Source: Isoetes taiwanensis
Lineage: Eukaryota > Streptophyta > Lycopodiopsida > Isoetales > Isoetaceae
Direction of reading: 5' to 3'
Assembly (NCBI GenBank): GCA_021234155.1
Contig: JAJEKV010000004.1
Coordinates: 1,690,519 to 1,754,518, forward strand
DNA length: 64,000 bases
The stretch's first letter is position 1. Each line of letters begins with the position of its first letter. The translations under genes were made by a program, and so were the position numbers. Below are positions 44,337 through 54,150 of this stretch, one piece after another. The notes below the pieces were generated by a model that saw only the letters and a program-made list of their open reading frames with translations, was not told the origin of the DNA and did not search any database.

Positions 44337-45028
44337 TTTGTTACAAAGTATGCTAAAGCTAAGTTTTTCATCATTAAATCATACATTGAAGATGATGTGC
44401 ACAAAAGCATAAAATACAATGTGTGGGCAAGTACACCTAATGGCAATAAAAGGCTAGATGCAAACTTATTAGGAAGCTCAATCTAAAAATTTCAAACAAA
44501 GAAGGTTCCTCGGTCCAATTTTTCTCCTTTACTTTCAGAAGACAAATGGAATCCTTATCTTTTCAAACCTTTTTGCATTCTTGCATAGGTTGACATAGTT
44601 ATCACTTTCAATGTAAATGCAAGTGGGCAGTTTTGTGGAGTAGTAGAGATGACAGGGGAAAGTAGATTTTAATAAGAACATGGAATTTTGGCAAACAGGA
44701 CAAATGGATCGCCGGTTTTTCCGTAAAATGGCACATCATAAAAGATGTTCCAAACACCCGCCTTCGTCACATTATAATTGAAAACAATGACCATAAGCTC
44801 GTTACAAATAGTAGAGATACGCAAGAGGTAATCGCCCCATTAGTATATGCAAGAAAGCTCCAATGTACTAAGGTTATGCTAATATACAGGTCAAATGTGA
44901 ACAAGGGTGCCAAAATGTCGGGTATATTTAAAAACTACGCTTTCAAAACATCAATTTTGGATGATTTTGACTACTATTTAAAAATAGGCGAGAATTATGC
45001 AGAAAGAAGGGCGAGACAAATCACCTAG
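44337..45028 (+). pseudogene. YTH-domain (ECT-type m6A reader) fragment
   Basis: First block 44337-44465: [20 protein letters not shown], then [18 protein letters not shown]. Second block 44604-45028 in three frames: NVNASGQFCGVVEMTG; then KVDFNKNMEFWQT; then DKWIAGFSVKWHIIKDVPN, RLRHIIIENNDHKLVTNSRD and SGIFKNYAFKTSILDDF. This is the YTH fold of plant ECT proteins, which bind N6-methyladenosine in mRNA. Two of the cage tryptophans (VWAS and DKW) are visible. Frame breaks near 44650 and 44695 and a stop-ridden interval 44466-44603 (intron or decay) make it a fragment. The stop at 45026-45028 gives a native-looking C-terminus. The disordered N-terminus was not found. Confidence 0.75.
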
Positions 45029-46185
45029 CAGCAGCCAGCCAGCAGAGGTATCATCCGTTTATTTCCTTTTTTTTTTTAATGTTGGCATATCAAGTGTAAC
45101 ATCAAAATGGTCATCCTCAGGTGTCGGGGTTCAATATGTCCCGGTCCTATTGAAACTACAAGAATGGAGTTAGCATCAAGGGAAAACTTTGAAAACCAAA
45201 ACCGATGATAAACCAAATGAGCTTGAGTCAAAAGTACAAAAGAGGTGGAAGCGGAGTCTCAAATTTTGCTGTGCTTTTCTAAACCTCCGTAAGAGGACGG
45301 AAAAGTGATAAAAGCTTGCTTTAAATGAGGTTGATTATCAGATTCACCGCATGCGCCAGCTTTTTATATCATTATCAACTTGGATTAGTGAAAGAGTTGA
45401 GTGTAAAACTTGCCATCCATTTTTATCGACAAACAAGCCGGAAAGTGGATGAGTCTAGAGGAGATAATTCGAGGATCATGTTTATCAAGGGCTATGTCAG
45501 ATATTACTTACTTTTTAGGACTTTTATGAAGCCCACGATAACAGATTTTTGTATGACCTTGTATCAATAGAAAATTTGTTGTGCTCAACGTAATTCACGA
45601 GAAGTGTAACCTCGTAAAACCATACAAGCTGGTGTGTAATAATGAACATCCGGCTAGAAAGGCGTTTTCAGGGAACCCAAGGTCCGAAGATAGCTTGTTG
45701 GGCTTAAGATTGCAACTACCGTGAATTAAGCATTTCAAGAATGACCAACGAAGAACAACCATTGGGTTAATGAGCTAGGAAGAAAAAGGAGATTGGAGTT
45801 TGATGTTATTTGATGGAGGTGACAGCTCCCCCAGATGTAAAAAGATAAAATACATATATTTCTTTTTGTAATCCAGTTCGTCTTGTTTTATGAAATAGCA
45901 TGACTCATACAAGTCTTAAAGATTAGATGAATTAAGAACGTAGTTTTCCTTACTTTGTGTCCTTTTCTTTTCTGGAAATTGAGAGAAAAAAGTTGTCTAT
46001 TGGTTTTCTCCATGTCCGTCAGTTGTTCATCCAGGGTTTATATAAATTTGTTCTTGAGATCGTCAATATATCCTTGCATGAAGACTGACGTTCTATGACA
46101 ATAGTTACTAATGATTCTAATGCCGTTCTAACAAGCAAAAAAGAATATGCTTTAAATACAAATGGTGCAGAATGAAACAAGAAAT
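45029..46185. other. unassigned
   Basis: No coding similarity beyond the end of the YTH fragment. A plus-strand frame at 45325-45570 has no domain. Confidence 0.35.
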
Positions 46186-46480
46186 TCAATGTGCACGGAG
46201 GAATGCTTCAGCTGCTTGACCACCGGATGCAAGGGCACCATCAAAGGTGGAAGAATATTGGTAATCCCCGCATGCATACAACCCATGCTGCAATCTGACT
46301 TCTTTTTTCAAAATGGTGGGTGGCCTCTGATCGGGCTGTGCATAAGGAATTATGTAAATTCGAAGCATTTCAAGTGAAGACGCAAACGATCCACCAAACC
46401 ACTCGCCAAGCTCAGCCAAGCTCAAGTCTAACCATTTCCTCTAGCTGGGAATCAGATAAATTGGAGTACTTGCCAACAAG
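46186..46480 (-). pseudogene. C-terminal fragment of an FAD-dependent (amine-oxidase/desaturase-like) oxidoreductase
   Basis: The minus strand ends at the stop at 46186 with IYIIPYAQPDQRPPTILKKE, then LQHGLYACGDYQYSSTFDGA, LASGGQAAEAF. The (L)Y.CGD....T..GA..SG..AAEA pattern is the FAD-binding C-terminal motif of the plastid amine-oxidase/phytoene-desaturase-like family, and W(F)...FLR.Y.IP(Y/F)AQP.Q.PP precedes it there. Just upstream, SDSQLEEMVRLELG is in another frame because of a 10-bp tandem duplication (46405-46424). Removing one unit would make MVRL..GEWFGGSF continuous. The Rossmann FAD domain is missing. Confidence 0.65.
46405..46424. repeat. 10-bp tandem duplication causing a frameshift
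   Basis: gccaagctca occurs twice in a row inside the oxidoreductase fragment. Confidence 0.8.
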
Positions 46481-47911
46481 AAATGCTGGTCTCTTTTACC
46501 AATCTACTCATCACTAAGAACATCTAAGGCATTTTCTATCACATGTGAAATACGCTTTATCTATTTTGTAGCAAAAGCCCTCTGATACAAAACATGTTGA
46601 CAAAGAGTTCCCCTACATTTATGTCAATGTCTATATGGCATCCCTAGCCATGTATCAATTAGCAGATCTATTATTTCCAACTTCTGATAGTACCTCATCA
46701 TCAACTCAGAAAATTCCAGCTTATGTTTTTCAATGTTTGTTGCCTCCTTTTCCTGCAGAAAGACTTTCAAGACATCTCAATGGCACAGAACAAAGCCAAA
46801 AAACAAAAGCAATTTCAGATCCGATGATGCCAGCAATGCTATTCTATGTGCATAACATCATTTTCCTACAAGCAAATGCAAACACATAATGCATCGTACT
46901 TGATTAAAATTTACTCCATTAAGAGGCATACCTTCCACCAAAGACGACGTTCCGTTGTTTACTAATTTCTCTCCAAGTTGAACTTGCATAAAGAGAATCT
47001 GTCATATTCTATGCATCAACTAAAATGCAAATGCAAATGCAAGTTGAACATAAAACTTATTCGTGATATGCTTGCATGGTGCAGGAAGTAGACGTGCTAA
47101 CAATTTCAATATATCACTCCCACTAAGCAAAAAATAGACTCAACATCTATTCTAATACTAACTAAAGAGACCTCTCCAATTTATATAGCAATCAAAACCG
47201 AACTGCCATGTACAAAAAAATCATCGACAAATGTCGGCATTTACTGATTGCAATTGGTAATATACAATGTGCACTAAGGACGTTCCATGATAGCCTTTAC
47301 GCCAGACTTGAAGTCACTTTGGACAAAGTGCAAAAGTTCTGATCACTAACAAGCTCGAAAGAGAAAAACAATTTATAAGGATAATTTCAAAACAATTTAT
47401 ATCAAACAACTTTATATACCTAATTAGACATTCTCAATTGTAACGAAAATCCTGGCGTTCTTAATATGTGAATTTCATCCCAACGAAAAGCCAAAGAACT
47501 GGGCACTTTTTTCTAGTACTATATATATTCTTATTCCATGGGGGTATGTACGTAACATGGGGTCATAGGTATATAGAGATTCATCCCATCCGCTCATCTA
47601 AAAAATAAAGGGTCAGAATGTTGCCACCTCATGGGGGAAAGTTGGGCCATGTATGGGCATGCACCCCATGCCTAAACCGTTGGATAGGGGAAGCTTAAAT
47701 CTTAGCCATTGATCATAGGGTTAAGGACCCTTGATTTTAAGGGAGAGAAAGTGCCAAGAAATTCTACCGTATTAATAGGGGATAGCTAGGCCATTGAAAG
47801 TTGTGCTTGGGCATTAAGATAGACTACTCTAATGTGATTTGACGTAAGATGTGTGTAATTTTTATTGAAAGACACGTAGACCATGGAAGTTGGATGGGCA
47901 TTACCTTACAT
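46481..47911. other. unassigned
   Basis: May contain upstream introns of the oxidoreductase fragment, but no further exon could be recognised. Confidence 0.3.
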
Positions 47912-47952
47912 GGAAAAACTCTGAAATACCCTTATGTTTTGCTAAAATTAAC

Positions 47953-48320
47953 AAAACGCCCCTAGTTTTGGGGGTATTTTTATGGAAATGATCATAACTT
48001 TTTTGAGATGATCCAAATGAGAATGAATCTTTCAGATATATTGTAGAAGTGAGATCTTTTCATAAAAATTAACATCTCCTGAATCGGATTCCGAAATCTC
48101 AAGTTATGGTCTCGTAAATCCCTCTGAAATTTCTACAATTTTCTTGTGTATTAAAAATAACATAACTTGTGATTTAAGATTCCGATTTATATGATCTTAC
48201 CTTTGATGGAAAAATCTCATCCTCCTTTACAATAGCTCTGAAAGGCTCATTCTCATTTGGATCATCACAAAAAAGTTATGAACATTTCCATAAAAATAAC
48301 CCCAAAACTAGGGGCGTTTT
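47953..48320. mobile_element. 368-bp fold-back element nested in the above
   Basis: Arms of about 73 bp (47953-48025 and 48248-48320) starting aaaacgcccctagttttggg and differing at only a few positions. Confidence 0.75.
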
Positions 48321-48324
48321 GTAC

Positions 48325-48436
48325 CAGTTCATGGCATATGGGATGTTATTCGCATGTAATGGGGTCCCGTCCGACCGGACCGTTAGCGGGAGCTGGTCAC
48401 CGGCATGCCGATCGGCGCACCATATGCCATGAACTG
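48325..48436. repeat. 112-bp hairpin, 17-bp perfect arms
   Basis: cagttcatggcatatgg at 48325-48341 and its exact inverse at 48420-48436. The loop is GC-rich (ggtcccgtccgaccggaccg). Confidence 0.75.
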
Positions 48437-48484
48437 ACAATATGGTACTTGGGGAGCCAAACAAATTTCTCCCTTCCTCCAGCA

Positions 48485-48805
48485 ATGGCGCCCGCAGAGC
48501 ACATATGGCGATGGCGATGCAACGGCGGGGTCTGCAAGCGATGTTTGAGCTTTGCAAATGACGACTTTCTTCCTCAGATATCCTTTCTTTTGTGCTATCG
48601 ACTTCCTTCCGTGTCCAAAGCTCGTTTCTTTAGCCGATGTAAGCCCATTTCCTTTCTTCTTAGTGGATGCCAGCCTTTGGCGCTTAGGCGCAGGTTTCGC
48701 GGCGAACAGTCGAAAAAGGGGTTTGGTTGCATCTGCTTGAACAGACTTGAAAAGGGTTTTTGTGCATCAGGGCTTTTTCCAGATCGAGTTCAAACAGGGT
48801 TATAA
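48485..48805 (+). CDS. 106-codon ORF inside the DNA element, unknown
   Basis: Starts MAPAEHIWRWRCNGGVCKRC and is Cys/Phe/Arg-rich. The ATG is preceded by cagca, a reasonable plant context. No domain is recognised; possibly captured sequence. The frame is open further upstream, so the start is uncertain. Confidence 0.25.
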   Translation: MAPAEHIWRWRCNGGVCKRCLSFANDDFLPQISFLLCYRLPSVSKARFFSRCKPISFLLSGCQPLALRRRFRGEQSKKGFGCICLNRLEKGFCASGLFPDRVQTGL

Positions 48806-49203
48806 AGATAGCTTCTTTCAAATTTGGCTGAATCCTTTCTTGCTTTTCGACACTAAGCTTCCTTTCGAGATTCTTCTTCTTAGTTTTCCGCAAAGAAAAA
48901 AAAAAGGAGATTCAGAGCTACAGATATGTCCAAGCTAAGGTTACCGCCATTTCTACAGGCTAAACAAGTCGAGACATGGCCGGATTCAAGCTATGGCTTT
49001 GTCCAAAGAATCAGTCGAATGAAAAAAAAAAAACAGAGTAACCTACTGGAAACCGGACATGCGGAATGGTCGACCCAAGATACCATTCTGCAATGGAATG
49101 ATATGCCACGTGGCATCACCAGAATAACCCAATGCCAAATTTGGCGACCCAAGTACCACATTGTTAATTTTAGCAAAACATAAGAGTATTTCAGAGTTTT
49201 TCC

Positions 49204-49899
49204 CTACAATATACAAAAAGAGAGATAAATATTAATGTTCGATGTGATATTAAAGTGAGGTGACATGCAAAATGCAAAGACATAAAGTAAAAGAACACGC
49301 TTCCAGAACTCTCTTTCCATTTCTAGTCCATTGCATTGCTTGCTTTGTGGGTCTTTGTCGGCTAACTGCGTCCATTTTGCAGGGCGCAATCTGCTTCAGA
49401 GCTTCTCTATCTGAAATTTTACCTTTAGTTCATTCGGCGGATTGTTTCTTCTGGGACAGGGTTAACTTGGAGCAAGCTATCGGCTATCGGCTATAGATCC
49501 AGTGTGATTCATTGGTGAAGGTTCAGAGGACCCGTCAACTGCAAGACATCTGCTTTTGTGTTGCAGAAATTTGTTTGGAGTTGAACTTCACAAGAACACG
49601 TAAACAAATTAGGGCTTTTGCTTTTGCATTGATAGATGTTAGATTTTGTTAAGAATCGACTGTCCATGAGAAAGACGTGACTAATCCGTTGTTGTTTTTT
49701 TTTTTTTTTTTTTACTGCAGCATTTATAGCAAAGCAGCATTGCAAGCAAAGACAGAGATTTGAACTCAAGAGCTTCTCTTATAGCAGAAAACACTGGCGA
49801 GAAAACACTGCTAAAAATGTCAAAATTTATAGTGCCTTTGGAGATCACTATTATTCTACCAATCGTGTCAACTTGGTAGAGCTCTATCTGTAGGCATCC
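49204..49899. other. unassigned, with a poly(T) tract
   Basis: A T22 run lies near 49692-49713. No coding similarity. Confidence 0.35.
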
Positions 49900-50040
49900 A
49901 TGTTTACTTTTGAAGGTAAAGATTCAAGGCGTGCTCATAGCATTGCTGCTAAGCTTATTGGCTGTCCTTTCCAACTCTATTATGATTTCCAGCCGTCTGG
50001 TGCTTATGGCGGTCTTCTTGTGTTTGTAAATAGCAGTTAG
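49900..50040 (+). CDS. 46-codon ORF, protein-like, unknown
   Basis: ATG at 49900. Reads MFTFEGKDSRRAHSIAAKLI, then GCPFQLYYDFQPSGAYGGLL. Balanced composition suggests a real former exon, but I do not recognise the family. The frame resumes after the stop as PAVDETHLFFG. Confidence 0.25.
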   Translation: MFTFEGKDSRRAHSIAAKLIGCPFQLYYDFQPSGAYGGLLVFVNSS

Positions 50041-51539
50041 CCAGCTGTGGACGAAACTCATCTTTTTTTTGGGTACGTATTTTTATTGTTTGCATTTCTA
50101 TTTGATAGCGTTAGATCCGTTCTTTGTTGACAATTTGATTTATATGGCTCTTCTGTATTGCCAGGATGTTCTGACCATTTCGGGAGTTCATCTTGCCGTC
50201 TTTGCAATTAATTGCTTTTTTGAGTCTGCGGTGCAAGGATGGAGCCTGCATCATTTCCAAGATAAGCTGGGCTAGTTTCCAAATCGGAAAAGCTTTTCAC
50301 GACAATCTTTTTTCTGTTTTGAAAGTCTTTTGCCTGGGCTGTAAACCGAAAGTCTTCCGAGGCCTGCATCTTTTCCGACATGCAGATGCAATTATCCGTC
50401 TCCAGAACAAATTGGAAGGCAGAATTAGAAAGCTCCCAACCTTTTTTATTATAGCTTCAATTAAGGTGCATTTAATGCCCCTGTGAACTGACTTATTCCG
50501 ATGGGCAAGAAGATATAGTGCAGGCAGCCATATCCAAGCCCCTGATAAGGTAGTTATTTCCTTCCCCGAGTTTAGATAGAAACATGTGAAGTATGTGGTT
50601 GATGTTTCTGTGATATTTATAAGGAACTCTCAAGTCTTGGGTTGTCCATGTTCTACAAATTGTATGCTCTTGGATGGAGTTTTTAATCTCTGACTGTGAT
50701 ACATGTTCTTGCAGGACAATGATATGCATTAGATGCAATTCCAACTGACTAGCATCCTGAAAGCCATGACACATGTTTTGATTACGGTATTTCCCCGAAA
50801 CTGACAAATAAGGTTAGTGAAGGTAAGGGATTTAAAAAGGGTTGTCTTCATTGTAGAGCATATAATGTTGTTCTAGTCTTAAATTCATTTCCATTATACA
50901 TTCAGATGGAAATTAGTCTTGAATTTATTGCATTTCTTAGAGATGGTAGGATCTGGTATTTACACATGTTGAATAAATCTGAATGTTTATTTGTTAAAAG
51001 CTTTTGGTGTAAGTTTTGCGGCTATTGTCTTTTTTTGTGCTAATGGTTTTACGCGACAGACATGCTAGGCATCGCCAACATAGATGCGCTAAAATTAATG
51101 GTCCAATATGCTAGCTACAATCTTTTACTATTTCTGCACGTAATTTCTTTGTGTATTTTATCCACCAATTTGGAAATGACTACTGTTCATGACTTGCAGA
51201 TTATGGAGACATATCAAAGGAGAAGGGAAGACCATTGTCATATTTCCTTGACTCTCGATGTTATCAATTATTCAATGTGCCTTGCTTTCATATGTCACTG
51301 TAATGGAGCATTCTGTTGATTGCAAAAAGACAGGAGATGCATGATACATGGAACTATGATACATGCAACTAGAGGCATATGAGAAACAAGGTACAGATTG
51401 CTTTAAGACCAATTTGAGTTATATATTACTCCAGCGGCATCATTGTCATCCTGTGATGATGTTGGAGCCATAGAATACGATAGACATATGCATACGGAGA
51501 CCATGGTAACTTGACATTATCATAGACAGCATTTTCAAT
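50041..51539. other. unassigned
   Basis: Frames at 50069-50275 and 50193-50486 overlap and show no domain. Confidence 0.3.
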
Positions 51540-51915
51540 CATTGTGGAAGTCCGCGGAAGCTTAGAGAGTCCATGAAACACACTCAAATCAAAATGTAGT
51601 TGCGTGGGGGGTAGTTGCGTGGGGGACAATGATTGCTGGATATGCTCAGCTTGGGCGATGCTAATGCTAAGGTTGCTTTGAAATGCTTTGAGTACATGGA
51701 ACAGGCATCCAACCAAACAAAATGTCATTTGTTGTTATCCTTAATGCATGCAACCATGCAGGCCTATAGTGGATACGGGTCGTGCTTGTTTTACATCTAT
51801 GAGTGAATGGCATGGTATTGTGCCAAATGTGTTCCATTATAATTTCTAGTTAATCTTTTGAGTCGTGCAGGATTTGTCACAGAATCTGAAGAGTTGCTTA
51901 TGACTTGAGGTAGGG
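51540..51915 (+). pseudogene. PPR (PLS-type) gene fragment
   Basis: The plus strand carries consecutive PPR pieces in three frames: VVAWGTMIAGYAQLG; VALKCFEYMEQ; NKMSFVVILNACNHAGL; VDTGRACFTSMSEWHGIVPN followed by VFHYN; and VNLLSRAGFVTESEELL. These follow the order of P, L and S motifs in plant organelle RNA-editing PPR proteins (VSW..MI.GYA, ACSHAGLV..G..YF..M....GI.P...HY.C.VDLL.RAG...EAEEL). At least three shifts or stops; no E/DYW region found. Confidence 0.75.
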
Positions 51916-52429
51916 AAACAATGTTTCAAAGAAACCATCGATCTAGAATCTAATTATGCTGTGGTTTATGTAGCTGTCACAATGTTGGTATCTATTGTGA
52001 AAATACGATTGTATCTTAATTGATGCTACAGGATCCTATGAGCAGGCACACCATTGGACTCATATTATGTATATGAAATGTGGAGATCACAATGCAATTT
52101 GCAAAGTTTAGTTTGTGAATGGAATCCATAAGGTTACCGTTCCCTATTCTCGCTATTTGTTTGTTGCTGGTTTCGTGTATGACTTTCTTTTCTATCATGT
52201 CAATACATTCATTAGTTAAATTATATTGATAAGTCAAAGCTTGGACGACTTAAAATGGTAATCCAGATTCACTTGATAGCTTTAGTATGCCACAAATTAA
52301 ATGTACGACTAGTTGGAAAATAGATGGCAATGCCTTTGAAATTCATAGTGATGCAAACAGCTTACCAAATTGCTAGATCATGTCTCCACGCATTTCAAAC
52401 TAATTAGCTCGCTCTCTCAGGTCACATAT
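51916..52429. other. unassigned
   Basis: No feature recognised. Confidence 0.35.
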
Positions 52430-52523
52430 AGCCCCTCTCTCATCACAGACAATATGTCTTAACACTCTTTAGCCCCTCTCTCATCACAGACATGTCACTG
52501 CACATATGTCTTAACACTCTTAA
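52430..52523. repeat. imperfect tandem duplication, ~45 bp
   Basis: tagcccctctctcatcacag followed by atgtcttaacactctt twice, the second with a short insertion. Confidence 0.75.
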
Positions 52524-52719
52524 GGCCCGAACTACACACTATAGGAACTGCAGATTTATATGAATGTTGATAAATGTTGGTGAATGGGAATCTTGAAGGA
52601 TCTTTATATAGACTTGAATGATCTAAGAGAATGTTCATATGTAACAGCAATCGTGGAAAATTTTATCTCAGACCTTAATTTTCCTGACTAGTCTCAACAT
52701 TAGAACTTGATGTCTTAAC

Positions 52720-53145
52720 TTTCATGGGGGAATCTGGTGGAATCTTCAGAGAATCTTATAAAATCAAGAGAATCTCAAGAGATTCTTTGCAAAACTAGGG
52801 GCGAATCTTCATAAAAATCTTTGAGAATCGAGGGGAATCTTGATGATTGGGGAATCTAGGGAAATCTTTATGGAATCTAAAGGACTCCAAGAGAATCTAC
52901 ATAGAACTTGAAGAATCTAGAGGAATCTTGGGATAATCTTTAAGAATATAAGAGAATCTTATTATAATCTTGGAATAATCTTTGAGAATCTAGGGAAATC
53001 TTATTATAATCTTTGGGAACCCTTATAGATCTAGGGGAATCTTAAGAAATTTCACGTGAATCCTGTAGAATATTGGAGATTCTAGGGGAATCTTTGCAAA
53101 ATCCTAGGGAATCTAAATGAATCTTCATGGAATCTATGGGGATTA
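52720..53145. repeat. degenerate ggaatctt-type repeat field
   Basis: About 25 irregularly spaced occurrences of gaatct within 425 bp, most preceded by gg or ag. Period is roughly 15-20 bp and variable. Confidence 0.7.
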
Positions 53146-53419
53146 GAGAGAATTTTAAAGAATTCAATCCCAAACGTTACATTTCCTAGCTAGTCTCAAC
53201 TTTAGAACTTCATATCTTAATTTTTGAATTTGGACACGCACACACGCCGATATAGCAAACCACTTGTATAATAATGTATTTTTCCTAATGTATAATTTTA
53301 CCAATTCTATTGGTCTAATGTCATTTGGACGGTTTTTTATATAAAGCATTATCATAATGCATCGCACGATAATCGTTAAGTGCGGTATTGATAAAACAAG
53401 AGCTTAATTTGACCTGTCA

Positions 53420-53502
53420 ACTTATAGGTATAGTACGTATAGTACTGTGAGGAAGGTACGGGACGTACGTAAACGTAAAATACGGGTACGTAAACAACAC
53501 TG
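53420..53502 (-). repeat. right inverted terminus with tacgta words
   Basis: Ends gggtacgtaaacaacactg, the inverse of the left terminus at 41331. A decayed further copy of this end is at about 56020-56086. Confidence 0.6.
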
Positions 53503-53513
53503 GTACTACTTAC

Positions 53514-53962
53514 GAAAATGCACCAAAGTCTTCAGCTTCAGCTAAGAAAGACAAAAATGCAACTAAGTCTTCATCCTCTACGTACTAAAATGCAACTTAG
53601 TCTTCACGTTTAACTTCATTTTAATCCTCAACTCCAATTTCTCAGAGCATGTAACTAAACTGACAGGCTGTAACATGTAACTACATCATGGAAATCGAGC
53701 ATGGCCACCATTGCTTATGTCAGACGAAAGAGGGAAAAGAAGAAAGAGGGGAAAGAATTTGCTTATAAGGAGAGTTTTTTTTTTTTATTATTATTATTAA
53801 TTTAACATGGAACATTATTCATGTAGCATTATTTAATTTCTAGTGCTTGCCACTTGCATGGATGTACCTAGAAGATAAGACATAGTGCTATCTAAATTTA
53901 ACTTGGAACTTGTTAAAGATATTAGAACCTTTTAAGTGGAAGATTTCTCCCCTTCAAAGTTG
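53514..53962. other. unassigned
   Basis: Includes a T-run with a (tta)n stretch at 53777-53803. Confidence 0.35.
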
Positions 53963-54150
53963 AAGAGTTTGCATGCATTTTCCATAAAAGGCATGATAGA
54001 CACTTGGCGTTAAAGAGTTTGCATGCATTTTCCATAAAAGGCATGATAGACACTTGGCGTTTTGTGGGCAAATGGTCTTGCATGCACTACCAAAGATAGA
54101 CACTTGGCGTTTGGTGTGCAAAAGGGCTTGCATGCACTACCAAAGATATA
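53963..54150. repeat. four tandem ~50-bp units
   Basis: Units contain (t)ttgcatgca(t/c)t...ccaaagata/cataaaaggcatgatagacacttggcgtt. The first two (53963 and 54013) are exact for almost 50 bp; the last two are diverged. Confidence 0.8.

Larger units (their letters stand above)
47912..49203. mobile_element. DNA element with 41-bp inverted ends and nested fold-backs
   Basis: Outer inverted repeats 47912-47952 and 49163-49203 agree at 40 of 41 positions (ggaaaaactctgaaatac and on to gctaaaattaac). Just inside, the right end continues into a ggtacttgggt word that reappears on the left only at 48437-48458 (acaatatggtacttggggag). So 47953-48436 is inserted sequence. No clear target duplication is seen. 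The end sequence style resembles non-autonomous Mutator-type elements; the interior (48485-48805) has an open frame of unknown origin. Confidence 0.6.
41331..53502. mobile_element. candidate 12.2-kb hAT-like composite with captured gene fragments
   Basis: The left end reads cagtgttgtc followed by tacgt-rich sequence (41331-41470). The right end, inverted, reads cagtgttgtttacgtacccg (53502 inward). Both have many tacgta/aagtac subterminal words. The flanks share actacttac (41322-41330 and 53505-53513), but on the right it is 2 bp away from the terminus, so the duplication is imperfect. No transposase was found inside. The interior holds a YTH fragment, an oxidoreductase fragment, a PPR fragment and nested fold-backs. 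It could alternatively be two separate remnants of one family. Confidence 0.4.
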
